A DNA stretch of 64,000 bases from a candidate division KSB1 bacterium (GTDB taxonomy: Bacteria; Zhuqueibacterota; Zhuqueibacteria; JANLFK01; Oleimicrobiaceae): assembly GCA_034506335.1 (NCBI GenBank), contig JAPDPR010000002.1, positions 62,001 through 126,000 on the forward strand. The letters run 5' to 3'. Shown piece after piece: positions 18,357 through 27,249 of this stretch; the first letter of the stretch is position 1, and each line of letters opens with the position of its first letter. Both the position numbers and the translations under genes were made by a program. The notes beneath the pieces are model-generated. The model was not told the DNA's origin and made no database searches. It saw only the letters and a program-made list of their open reading frames with translations.

Positions 18357-18490
18357 ATCACTTGAGTCAGCGTGAAAAGGCCGTCGGCTCTGGGGCGCTG
18401 TTGCGCGTGAGTAGTGCACTTCCTGCCACGGCCCACTTGCTCGGTACCGTGCACTGCGCCGGCGGGTGGAACCTCTGGGGAGCACCGGCG

Positions 18491-18721
18491 CTACTCAAGG
18501 ATTTCCAAGGTTGCATGTTTGCCGGATTTGCGGGCTACGGCGCTCAGCAACACGCGGATAGCGTGCGCGGTGCGGCCATTTTTGCCGATGACCTTGCCCA
18601 TGTCCTGCCGAGCCACACGCAGCTCGTACACGATCGTCGTCTCCCCGTAGACCTCCGACACCTTGACCTGGTCCGGATCGTCCACCAGATGTTTGACGAT
18701 GTACTCCAGGAACTCCTTCAT
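18491..18721 (-). CDS. khpA: KH-domain RNA-binding protein KhpA
   Basis: 76 residues, almost entirely one KH type II RNA-binding domain: [30 protein letters not shown] contains the GxxG loop (GKNG). KhpA proteins bind RNA, often as heterodimers with KhpB/Jag, and influence cell division and elongation. I chose the ATG at 18721 with an AAGGAAGGGG ribosome site; an in-frame start at 18880 lies upstream of the predicted transcription start and encodes arginine-rich non-conserved sequence. In many bacteria this gene sits between rpsP and rimM; here it is alone. Confidence 0.93.
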   Translation of the reverse strand: MKEFLEYIVKHLVDDPDQVKVSEVYGETTIVYELRVARQDMGKVIGKNGRTAHAIRVLLSAVARKSGKHATLEILE

Positions 18722-18859
18722 GGCTATCCCCTTCCTTTTCGACAAGTCCGTTCCGCGATAGCCGGCGAACCCCAGAGTCGGGCGAAGTGGTACCTGGTGC
18801 GCATGCCTCTGCACATCGTCGCGTTCACGACGGCCTCTGTCGCGGGTACCTCTGAGCAT

Positions 18860-18888
18860 AATATACCCCACCGCGTGCACATTGTCAA
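18860..18888 (-). promoter_or_regulatory. Sigma-70-type promoter for khpA
   Basis: Read on the minus strand: TTGACA (18888-18883), a 17-base spacer, TATATT (18865-18860). Consensus -35 and near-consensus -10 with ideal spacing. Predicted start near 18853, giving a leader of about 130 bases before the khpA ATG; I saw no riboswitch-like structure in that leader. Confidence 0.82.
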
Positions 18889-19075
18889 GGAAAAAAGTGT
18901 ATCAGTTTCCAGGTGCTGTGAGAAGTAAACGAAGGAAATGACGGTGAAACTCAAACGTCAGCGCCAAAACCACCGCGGATTGACGATTGTTGCCATAATT
19001 GGCCATTCTCGGGCCGGATGTTGAACGCTCTATCACTATTGCGGTACATGGCTTTTGATCTCTTAGCATCGTCTC

Positions 19076-19103
19076 TTGACTTTTGGCAGGATAGCGCTAT
19101 ATT
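19076..19103 (+). promoter_or_regulatory. groESL promoter
   Basis: TTGACT (19076-19081), 16-base spacer, TATATT (19098-19103). The predicted start falls a few bases before the CIRCE operator, the usual arrangement for HrcA-repressed housekeeping-sigma heat-shock promoters. The ~190 bases between this and the divergent khpA promoter hold nothing else I can name. Confidence 0.8.
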
Positions 19104-19114
19104 TTGTCCCGTTG

Positions 19115-19141
19115 TTAGCACTCTTCATAAGAGAGTGCTAA
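19115..19141 (+). promoter_or_regulatory. CIRCE operator (HrcA binding site)
   Basis: Perfect inverted repeat TTAGCACTC - 9 bases - GAGTGCTAA, identical to the CIRCE consensus. HrcA binds this element and represses chaperone genes until heat shock; GroEL feedback maintains HrcA activity. It lies just downstream of the predicted groESL start point and about 50 bases before groES. The hrcA gene itself is not in the window. Confidence 0.98.
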
Positions 19142-19193
19142 CAGCTCGAGGTGGACGGTACACATGGAACAAGGTAGCAAAGGAGGAGCAGCT

Positions 19194-19478
19194 ATGAACA
19201 TCAAGCCGTTAGCTGACCGTGTGGTGATCAAGCCTCTGGAGCCCGAGGAAAAGAAACAAGGGGGGATTATCATCCCCGACACGGCGAAAGAGAAGCCGCA
19301 GCAGGGCGAGGTGATTGCCGTGGGGCCAGGCAAGGTGAGCGAGTCCGGACAGAAGATCCCCATGGAAGTGAAGAAAGGCGATCGCGTGCTTTATGGTAAG
19401 TACTCAGGCACAGAAGTGACCGTAGATGGCGAGGAACTGCTCATCATGCGCGAGAGCGACATCCTTGCGATCATCTAA
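19194..19478 (+). CDS. groES: Co-chaperonin GroES
   Basis: 94 residues, full length for GroES, the heptameric lid of the GroEL chamber. Conserved segments visible: [21 protein letters not shown], the mobile loop [27 protein letters not shown] and KYSGTEV. An AGGAGGAG ribosome site sits 6 bases before the chosen ATG; an in-frame ATG ten codons upstream overlaps that site and is not needed. Transcribed with groEL from a CIRCE-controlled promoter. Confidence 0.98.
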   Translation: MNIKPLADRVVIKPLEPEEKKQGGIIIPDTAKEKPQQGEVIAVGPGKVSESGQKIPMEVKKGDRVLYGKYSGTEVTVDGEELLIMRESDILAII

Positions 19479-19513
19479 TAATGAGCTTTTCTCGGGTTCA
19501 GACAGCTTCGTAA

Positions 19514-21154
<1,641 letters not shown>

Positions 21155-21170
21155 TGACGGGCACAACCCT

Positions 21171-21205
21171 AAACCCCCGCAGCGTGCTGCGGGGGTTTTT
21201 TGTTT
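21171..21205 (+). terminator. Intrinsic terminator after groEL
   Basis: CCCCCGCAG (21174-21182) pairs with CTGCGGGGG (21187-21195) around a 4-base CGTG loop, followed by TTTTTT and a further T-rich stretch. A textbook rho-independent terminator 17 bases after the groEL stop. Confidence 0.95.
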
Positions 21206-21223
21206 TGCCAAGGGGAATTTGCC

Positions 21224-21252
21224 TTGACTTTGTACTATTATTTTGATAAATT
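21224..21252 (+). promoter_or_regulatory. Probable promoter for the folB operon
   Basis: TTGACT (21224-21229), 17-base spacer that is A/T rich, and TAAATT (21247-21252). It follows the groEL terminator directly and would give a leader of about 50 bases before folB. The -10 is imperfect, hence moderate confidence. Confidence 0.6.
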
Positions 21253-21307
21253 GAAAGCCCCAAAAAAACAATAGCTCGGGCGTCTGTGCAGCAGCGGTCA
21301 ATGCCTT

Positions 21308-21682
21308 GTGGAGTCGACTCTTCGCTTGGACGTTATTAGGTTGAGCAACATGGTTTTCTACGCCTACCACGGCGTGGACGAGGGCGAACGCGATGCTGGT
21401 CAGCGCTTCGAAGTGGACGTGGAACTGGCTGCTGACCTCCGCCTGCCAGGACGAACTGACCGCCTGCGCGACACTATCGACGCCAGACAGGTTTACCGTG
21501 TGGTGGAGGAAGTGGTCATTCAAGGGGATTTTCGGCTGGTCGAGGCCCTGGCAGAAAACATTGCCGCGGCGCTGTTGGAACATTTCCCGGTGCAGGGGGT
21601 AGTAGTGCGGGTCCGTAAGCCCTTTGCCCCAATTCCAGGGGTGTGCGATGGCATCGAGGTGGAAATTGCCCGCGAAGCGTAA
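21308..21682 (+). CDS. folB: Dihydroneopterin aldolase
   Basis: 124 residues. Converts 7,8-dihydroneopterin to 6-hydroxymethyl-7,8-dihydropterin and glycolaldehyde in folate synthesis. The family signature FYAYHGVDEGERDAGQRFEVDV (residues ~17-38) and the later LAENIAAALLEHFP and VRVRKPFAPIPG segments are clear. The GTG at 21308 is the best in-frame start; its ribosome site is weak. The 3' end overlaps folK by 35 bases, so the two consecutive folate steps are coupled. Confidence 0.93.
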   Translation: MESTLRLDVIRLSNMVFYAYHGVDEGERDAGQRFEVDVELAADLRLPGRTDRLRDTIDARQVYRVVEEVVIQGDFRLVEALAENIAAALLEHFPVQGVVVRVRKPFAPIPGVCDGIEVEIAREA

Positions 21683-22217
21683 CCCCTGCAAGAGAGCAGA
21701 GGTCTATCTCAGCCTGGGCAGCAACATGGGCGATCGATTGCGCAACCTCACTTTGGGACTGCAAGGTATAGCGGCTTTGCCGGGGACCTCTCTTTGCGCT
21801 GTTTCTTCTTTGTATGAGACGGAGCCTCTCGGCCTCGAGGAACAGCCGATGTTCTTGAACCTGGTGTGCAAAGTGACCACCTCATTGCCTCCCCGCGAGC
21901 TGCTGCGACTGCTGCAGGCGATCGAAGACCGCCTTGGCCGACAACGAACACAGAGATGGGGGCCGCGCACCCTGGATATCGATATCGTGCTCTACGATCG
22001 GTTGACCTACTCGGACGCCGATCTCTCTATTCCACATCCGCGCTATGCCGAGCGGCGCTTCGTCCTGGTCCCGCTGGCGGAACTGGCACCCTCGCTTCGG
22101 CCTCCAGGAGCAGGCGGCAAGAAGGTCCTCCAGCTGCTTGCTGACTGCAGAGACACCAGTGTGGTACAACGCACCACGCAAATCGGCAGCATGGCCATAC
22201 CCTGGGGTGAAGTGTGA
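21648..22217 (+). CDS. folK: 2-amino-4-hydroxy-6-hydroxymethyldihydropteridine pyrophosphokinase
   Basis: 189 residues. Transfers pyrophosphate from ATP to 6-hydroxymethyl-7,8-dihydropterin, the step after FolB. Conserved HPPK motifs: VYLSLGSNMGDR, SSLYETEPLG, FLNLVCKVTT, and the signature RWGPRTLDIDIVLYD with its metal-binding Asp pair, then IPHPRYAERRFVLVPLAEL. The ATG at 21648 lies inside folB; an alternative upstream start at 21624 is possible. The C-terminal ~25 residues extend past the usual domain. The stop overlaps the deoxynucleoside kinase GTG start. Confidence 0.95.
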   Translation: MASRWKLPAKRNPCKRAEVYLSLGSNMGDRLRNLTLGLQGIAALPGTSLCAVSSLYETEPLGLEEQPMFLNLVCKVTTSLPPRELLRLLQAIEDRLGRQRTQRWGPRTLDIDIVLYDRLTYSDADLSIPHPRYAERRFVLVPLAELAPSLRPPGAGGKKVLQLLADCRDTSVVQRTTQIGSMAIPWGEV

Positions 22218-22849
22218 AACGCGACTACATTGCCATCGAAGGTGTTATCGGGGTCGGAAAAACCAGTCTGGCCACCAAACTGGGGGAACGCTATAACGCA
22301 CGTGTCATCTACGAGAAGCACGAAGAAAATCCCTTTCTGGCGGATTTTTATCGCGATCCACGGCGTTATGCGTTCCAGACGCAGATGTTTTTCTTGCTCA
22401 GTAGATACAGGCAACAGCAGGAGATCCCGCAGCGCGATCTGTTCCACGAAATGGTCGTCGCCGATTATCTCTTTGCCAAAGACCGGATCTTCGCGCACCT
22501 AACTCTTGAAGACAGAGAACTGTGGCTCTATGACCACATCGCCTCCGTGCTTGAGCAAGATATCCCCAAACCAGACCTGGTCATTTATCTACAAAGCACT
22601 CTGGAGCGACTGATGCAGAACATTCGCAAGCGGGGGCGCGCATATGAGCGGAACATATCTGAGGAGTACTTGCGCTCGCTCAATGACGCGTACAACCAGT
22701 TTTTTTTCCACTATGATGCCACACCGCTCCTGGTGGTGAATACCACGCAGATCGATTTTGTCAACAATGAGGAGCACTTCGAAGACCTGGTGCGCCAGAT
22801 CGAACGGCCCCTCTCCGGGACCGAATACTACTCCCCTTCGCCCTGGTGA
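22214..22849 (+). CDS. Deoxynucleoside kinase family protein
   Basis: 211 residues. Deoxynucleoside kinases phosphorylate salvaged deoxynucleosides at the 5' position using ATP. Visible: P-loop EGVIGVGKTSLA (residues 9-20), the YLFAKDRIFA segment near 88-97, and the lid region LMQNIRKRGRAYERNI near 135-150 with the arginine-rich phosphate-binding stretch. Starts with GTG overlapping the folK stop (GTGA); folK next to a deoxynucleoside kinase is a layout I know from Bacteroidetes-type genomes. Which nucleoside it prefers cannot be read from the sequence. Confidence 0.88.
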   Translation: MKRDYIAIEGVIGVGKTSLATKLGERYNARVIYEKHEENPFLADFYRDPRRYAFQTQMFFLLSRYRQQQEIPQRDLFHEMVVADYLFAKDRIFAHLTLEDRELWLYDHIASVLEQDIPKPDLVIYLQSTLERLMQNIRKRGRAYERNISEEYLRSLNDAYNQFFFHYDATPLLVVNTTQIDFVNNEEHFEDLVRQIERPLSGTEYYSPSPW

Positions 22850-22853
22850 ACTC

Positions 22854-23060
22854 ATGCTTTTCCGTGTACTTCTCCTTGCCCTCCTTGCCTATTTGGCCCT
22901 AAGAGTGTGGAGGTTGCTGGCTGGTTTCTTCACCTCACAACGGCCCCCTGTGAAAGGGGCAGGCCGGCAGCCCAATCCGCCCCTTGACCTGGAAGGAAAG
23001 GATGTGGAAGAGGCAAAGTATCGCGAAGTGAATGACGACTCAGCGGGCAGGGATCAATAA
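22854..23060 (+). CDS. Small single-pass membrane protein, DUF4834-like
   Basis: 68 residues: an N-terminal transmembrane helix (MLFRVLLLALLAYLALRVWRLLAGFF) followed by a basic/proline linker and an acidic tail with EGKDVEEAKYREVND. Short anchored proteins with a V-[ED]-A-x-[FY]-x-E-V tail motif are common in FCB genomes (DUF4834 and relatives) near folK/dNK; function unknown. Starts 4 bases after the kinase stop; the ribosome site is weak but spacing fits translational coupling. Confidence 0.72.
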   Translation: MLFRVLLLALLAYLALRVWRLLAGFFTSQRPPVKGAGRQPNPPLDLEGKDVEEAKYREVNDDSAGRDQ

Positions 23061-23117
23061 TGGAGAGCTCGAGGGATTGCACAAAGGACGCCCGAGCGCG
23101 GGAGCAGGGCAACTGAG

Positions 23118-24971
23118 ATGCGTGTCTATCGACGAGTGATCAAATACGTGCTGCGCTACTGGAAGGAGCTGGTCGCTTCCTGTCTCTGTATGGTCTTTTT
23201 TGTTGCCTTCAGCACTGTGTCCGTTGGTCTGGTCATGCCCTTTGTCAACCTGCTCTTCGGGGCTCAGGAGCAGCAGGCCGCGGTCGCAAGCTCCGGTGCC
23301 GCGGGGTTGTCCCTCTCTGATGTGCAAAGGCCAGTGCCCAACCTCCGTCAGCAACTGGAATCACGGCTACAAGGGATCTTTTCGCGCTACAGCCGGCCCC
23401 ACGCCTTGCGCCTTCTGTGTGTGGTCATGCTCGTCGGCTTTTTTCTGAAGAACCTCTTTCGCTTTGGCCAAACCTACTTCATGGCGCCGGTGGAGCAAGG
23501 GGTCATTCGCGATCTGCGCAATGACCTGTATCGCCATTTTCAGCGCCTTTCACTGGACTTCTTCCACGGCGAAAAGGCTGGACAGCTGATCTCCCGCGTC
23601 ACGTACGATGTCACGGTGATCAATGCCTCCATTACGGCGGCCATCAATAGCATTTTCCGCGACCCGCTGATGATTCTTATCTACCTAGGCGTGATGTTAG
23701 TTTTGAGCTGGAAATTGACGTTGGTGGCGGCTTTGGTCTTTCCCGGGGCGGGTTACTTTATCGCGAAATTCGGTAACAAACTCAAGCGGGATAGCCTCCG
23801 CCAACAGGAGCGCATTGCCGACCTGACCTCTATTATCCAAGAGGGCATCTACGGGGCGCGCGTCATCAAGGCGTTCGCGCGGGAGCAGTACGAGATCCGT
23901 CGATTCGAGCGTGAGAATCAGCGCTTTTTCGACACAGTGGTGCGCATGACGCGCATACGCAAGCTGGGCCCCTGTGTGACCGAGTACATCGGGGTCATTG
24001 TGGGCGTCCTGGTACTGTACGTCGGAGGCATGGAGGCCCTGCGCGCCCACGGCTCTCTGTCGCCAGGCGCCTTTGTGCTGTTCCTCGGCGCCCTGTTTTC
24101 CATCATGGAGCCCTTGAAACTCCTGGGGCAGGTGCACAATGCCTTGAAGGAAGGCGTAGTTGCGGCGCAACGCGTCTTTTCCGTTCTCGACACGCCGCCA
24201 CAAGTGGCGGACAGACCAGGCGCAGTGGTCCTTCCGGATTTCCGCCACGAGATCGTGTTCGACAACGTTTCCTTTGCCTATGACCGAGACACTGAGGTCC
24301 TGCGCGAGGTTTCCTTGCGCATCAAACGGGGCGAAGTGGTAGCCATTGTCGGCCCCTCCGGTGGAGGGAAGTCGACATTGGTTGACCTCTTGATTAGGTT
24401 CTACGACCCCACTTCGGGCCGCATTCTGATTGACGGCCACGACCTACGCGATGTGACGCTCGAATCCCTTCGGCGGCTCTTAGGCATCGTCACCCAGGAG
24501 ACCATCCTTTTCAATGACACGGTGCGGAACAACATTGCATATGGCCTGGATGGAGTCCCTATGGAGAAGGTGATTGCCGCAGCCAAGGCGGCAAACGCCC
24601 ACGACTTTATCTTGGAAATGCCCCAGGGGTATGACACTGTTATTGGCGACCGTGGCGTGAAGGTTTCCGGCGGCCAGCGCCAGCGACTGGCGATTGCGCG
24701 CGCCATTCTCCGTGACCCACCCATCCTGGTATTCGATGAGGCCACCTCAGCGTTGGACACCGAGTCGGAAATGCTGGTGCAGCAGGCGATCGCCAACCTC
24801 TTGCATGGACGCACTTCGCTCGTCATTGCGCATCGCCTCTCCACCGTGAGGAATGCCGACCGCATCGTCGTTTTGGACCAGGGGAGAGTAGTGGAGGCGG
24901 GAACCCACGAGGAGCTCATGCGTACCAGTGGCCTTTATCGCAAGCTATACGAAATGCAATTCAGCGTATGA
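23118..24971 (+). CDS. msbA: MsbA-like ABC exporter (permease-ATPase fusion)
   Basis: 617 residues, a half-transporter with six membrane helices in residues ~1-340 and a C-terminal ATPase. Motifs: Walker A VGPSGGGKSTLV near 416, signature VSGGQRQRLAIARA near 518, Walker B ILVFDEATSALD, H-loop IAHRLST. The family exports lipid A-core or other lipid-linked substrates from the inner membrane. A loop after the first helix (residues ~45-85) is longer than in E. coli MsbA. The stop overlaps the start of an O-antigen ligase-like gene (ATGA), which supports a lipopolysaccharide role, although a peptide or multidrug substrate cannot be excluded. Confidence 0.88.
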   Translation: MRVYRRVIKYVLRYWKELVASCLCMVFFVAFSTVSVGLVMPFVNLLFGAQEQQAAVASSGAAGLSLSDVQRPVPNLRQQLESRLQGIFSRYSRPHALRLLCVVMLVGFFLKNLFRFGQTYFMAPVEQGVIRDLRNDLYRHFQRLSLDFFHGEKAGQLISRVTYDVTVINASITAAINSIFRDPLMILIYLGVMLVLSWKLTLVAALVFPGAGYFIAKFGNKLKRDSLRQQERIADLTSIIQEGIYGARVIKAFAREQYEIRRFERENQRFFDTVVRMTRIRKLGPCVTEYIGVIVGVLVLYVGGMEALRAHGSLSPGAFVLFLGALFSIMEPLKLLGQVHNALKEGVVAAQRVFSVLDTPPQVADRPGAVVLPDFRHEIVFDNVSFAYDRDTEVLREVSLRIKRGEVVAIVGPSGGGKSTLVDLLIRFYDPTSGRILIDGHDLRDVTLESLRRLLGIVTQETILFNDTVRNNIAYGLDGVPMEKVIAAAKAANAHDFILEMPQGYDTVIGDRGVKVSGGQRQRLAIARAILRDPPILVFDEATSALDTESEMLVQQAIANLLHGRTSLVIAHRLSTVRNADRIVVLDQGRVVEAGTHEELMRTSGLYRKLYEMQFSV

Positions 24972-26182
24972 GAGAAGGCAGCATCGACACCACAGGCAGC
25001 CTGGACCGAACGTTGGCGGCCATTACACGTGGCGCGCTCTACGTAACCGTGGCCGCCATGCCGTTTAGCATCGCGGTGACGCAGACGGCGCTGGCCGTCG
25101 CCGTGCTCGCCTGGTTATCTCGAATGGCGGTGCAAAGACGTCTCCTTCTGCAGCGCACGTCCTTAGAACTGGCTTTTGTTCTCTACGTGGCGGCCGAACT
25201 TGTCGCCCTAGTCTTCTCCGTGAACGTGCCCAATGCGGTCGTGTATCTTAAGCGGCTGCTGCTCATCGCCACCGTGTACGTGGTGGGGAGCAACGTGGAA
25301 AGCGAGCGCACCCTGCAGCGCCTGATGGCTACCTTTCTCCTCGCAATGTCGTTGTACTCACTGTGGGGCGTGGGTTCGTTTGTGGTGAACCCGTCAGTGC
25401 GAGTGCGGCACATTCAGAATTCTATGACCGCCGGTGGCCTGACCATGATGGCGACCGTTGTGGCCGCAGCGGTAGCCTGCGAACAGAAGGAGACAAGAGT
25501 CCGACTTTTGGCCCTGGCAGCGGCGATTGCCAACGGTGTGTGCCTTTTCTTGACTAACACTCGCGGCTCATGGCTGGGTCTGGCAGTTGCGCTGGTGGTC
25601 ATGGCCTCGCTTGTCGACTGGCGCCTGGTGGTGGTCGTGCCGGTTTTGGCCATTCTGGCGTATCTTGCCGTGCCAGGCGAGTACAAGGCTCGGGTCTCTC
25701 ACTTTTTCGACCCGCACTACCGGACCAACGCCTACCGTATCACTTGGTGGAAGACCGGGTGGCGCATCTTCAAGGACCATCCGGTTACAGGCGTGGGCGA
25801 TATCGATACAGGCGCTATCTACCGGCAGTACATGGGGCCCGAGGAGACGCAAGCGGTGGGGCATTTTCACAACAACTTTGTGCACATTGCGGTGACTTTG
25901 GGCGCTCTCGGTCTTGCGGCGTTCACCTTCCTGATGGTCCGCATCTTGCTTTTGCTGGTGGCGGCGCGGCGAGCAGCGCGCTCACCGGCCCTGCGAGAAG
26001 TCACATTAGCCGGTCTGTGCGGCTTTGTCGCCTTTCTCGTCAATGGCCTTTTCGAGTGGAACTACGGGGACGCCGAAGTGGCTACACTTTTGTGGTGGCT
26101 GGTGGGAATGGTGGTAGCGGCTGTCGTACTCACTCGACGCTCGCTGGCTGTGGGCGCGATGGTAGTGGAAGTTCCTGGATGA
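24968..26182 (+). CDS. O-antigen ligase / Wzy-family membrane protein
   Basis: 404 residues with about 11-12 predicted membrane helices. The central region contains LTNTRGSWLGLAVALVVM, the usual SRxxWL-like segment of the Wzy_C/WaaL family, followed by a large periplasmic loop (RVSHFFDPHYRTNAYRIT, then WRIFKDHPVTGVGDID and AVGHFHNNFVHIAVTLG) with the arginines and histidine expected for ligase activity. The family joins undecaprenyl-linked glycans to lipid A-core or polymerises O units. Coupled to the MsbA-like exporter, which suggests LPS assembly. WaaL and Wzy cannot be separated by sequence alone. Confidence 0.85.
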   Translation: MREGSIDTTGSLDRTLAAITRGALYVTVAAMPFSIAVTQTALAVAVLAWLSRMAVQRRLLLQRTSLELAFVLYVAAELVALVFSVNVPNAVVYLKRLLLIATVYVVGSNVESERTLQRLMATFLLAMSLYSLWGVGSFVVNPSVRVRHIQNSMTAGGLTMMATVVAAAVACEQKETRVRLLALAAAIANGVCLFLTNTRGSWLGLAVALVVMASLVDWRLVVVVPVLAILAYLAVPGEYKARVSHFFDPHYRTNAYRITWWKTGWRIFKDHPVTGVGDIDTGAIYRQYMGPEETQAVGHFHNNFVHIAVTLGALGLAAFTFLMVRILLLLVAARRAARSPALREVTLAGLCGFVAFLVNGLFEWNYGDAEVATLLWWLVGMVVAAVVLTRRSLAVGAMVVEVPG

Positions 26183-26192
26183 GATCGCCCAC

Positions 26193-26228
26193 GAGGCGCA
26201 CCTGCCCGCATTGGTCCAGGTGCGCCTC
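26193..26228. repeat. 12-bp perfect inverted repeat (terminator-like, no U tract)
   Basis: GAGGCGCACCTG (26193-26204) and CAGGTGCGCCTC (26217-26228) form a 12-bp perfect stem with a 12-base loop, 10 bases after the O-antigen ligase stop and about 100 bases before ridA. No T run follows, so it may be a 3'-end stabiliser or factor-assisted terminator rather than a classical intrinsic terminator. The rest of the 143-base gap shows no clear promoter. Confidence 0.7.
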
Positions 26229-26325
26229 ATGGGGCCTGCACCTTGCTGAGTTTCCTTATACAGGGCGTCACCCATCCATGGCGCAGAGTGGATGGAAAGG
26301 ATGTCTTTCCCTTCGGGAGGGAGAA

Positions 26326-26709
26326 ATGAAAACTGTCGTGGCAACAGGTGATGCACCCAAGGCCATTGGACCATATAGTCAGGCAGTCCTCGCGGGGACT
26401 GGTCTGGTATTCACGGCAGGTCAGTTGGGTCTGGACCCTCGCACCGGCGAGCTGGTCGGGCCAGGCATAAAAGAGCAGACGCAGCAGGCTTTGACCAACT
26501 TAGCCGCAGTGCTCAGGGCTGCCGGATCCAGCCTGGAGCGCGTAGTCAAGACCACGGTGTTCCTTGCGGATCTGAACGACTTTGCGGCGATGAACGAGGT
26601 GTACGCGCAGTTTTTCCCGACCGACCCACCGGCGCGCTCGGCGGTGCAAGTGGCGCGATTGCCTAAGGACGCTCGCGTCGAGATCGAGGCAGTGGCTGAA
26701 CGTGCGTAA
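26326..26709 (+). CDS. ridA: RidA family reactive intermediate/imine deaminase
   Basis: 127 residues, the normal length for RidA (YjgF/YER057c/UK114), which hydrolyses reactive enamine/imine intermediates made by PLP enzymes. Diagnostic segments: AIGPYSQAV, FTAGQLGLDPRTGELVGPGI, QQALTNLAAVLRAAG, VVKTTVFLADLNDFAAMNEVY and the PARSAVQVARLPKDARVEIEAVA terminus with the catalytic Arg. A GGGAGGGAG ribosome site precedes the ATG. The 3' end overlaps the GTG start of the DUF5683 gene by 8 bases. Confidence 0.96.
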   Translation: MKTVVATGDAPKAIGPYSQAVLAGTGLVFTAGQLGLDPRTGELVGPGIKEQTQQALTNLAAVLRAAGSSLERVVKTTVFLADLNDFAAMNEVYAQFFPTDPPARSAVQVARLPKDARVEIEAVAERA

Positions 26710-27214
26710 TGCTGGAAGTCTCATACTGGGCTGGCTTTGTCTGCTGAGCACGGCGGTCCAACCATTAGAGGCAGGGGCGCCTACAGCACCTTCCTTTGCC
26801 TTTCCGGTGGCAGCTGCCAGCGACTCACAAGCCACGCAGCGGCGCTCGCCGACTGGTGCGATGGTGCGCTCCTTACTCGTGCCGGGGTGGGGCCAATGGT
26901 ACAACGGAAAGAAATGGAAGGCAGCCCTGGTAGTGACCACCGAACTCTCTTTGGCGGGGCAGGCCATATGGCAGAACCAGCTCTTGCAACGTGCCACCGA
27001 CCCTGCCACACGCGAGTATCATCTGACTAACCGCAACACTGCAAACTGGTTGCTGGCCCTGGCGGTCTTGCTCAGCATGCTCGATGCGTACGTGGATGGA
27101 CATTTCTCCGACTTTGACGAGAGTCCTGATCTCGCCCATGCGCAACGGTGCTGGTCAGAGGTCGGTGGATTGGCACCTGGCGCCGCACACATTCGCATAG
27201 CGGTGAGACTCTGA
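26702..27214 (+). CDS. DUF5683 domain membrane protein
   Basis: 170 residues beginning with GTG inside the ridA end. An N-terminal signal or membrane segment (LILGWLCLLSTAVQP) precedes the DUF5683 core: MVRSLLVPGWGQWYNGKKWKAALVV, then NWLLALAVLLSMLDAYVDGHFSDFD. This PGWGQ-YN-WK / DAYVDAH pattern is frequent in FCB bacteria; function unknown. Probably an envelope protein with two or three hydrophobic segments. Confidence 0.85.
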   Translation: MRNAGSLILGWLCLLSTAVQPLEAGAPTAPSFAFPVAAASDSQATQRRSPTGAMVRSLLVPGWGQWYNGKKWKAALVVTTELSLAGQAIWQNQLLQRATDPATREYHLTNRNTANWLLALAVLLSMLDAYVDGHFSDFDESPDLAHAQRCWSEVGGLAPGAAHIRIAVRL

Positions 27215-27249
27215 GCGGATGGCGTGGATAGTGGATACGGGAGGTCCAT

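Noticed and set aside
18353-18928. 191-codon plus-strand frame after rlmH
   Set aside because: It is antisense to the khpA gene and its promoter; no conserved features.
23697-24440. 247-codon open frame antisense to the MsbA-like gene
   Set aside because: Fully inside a gene with intact ABC motifs; no recognisable family.
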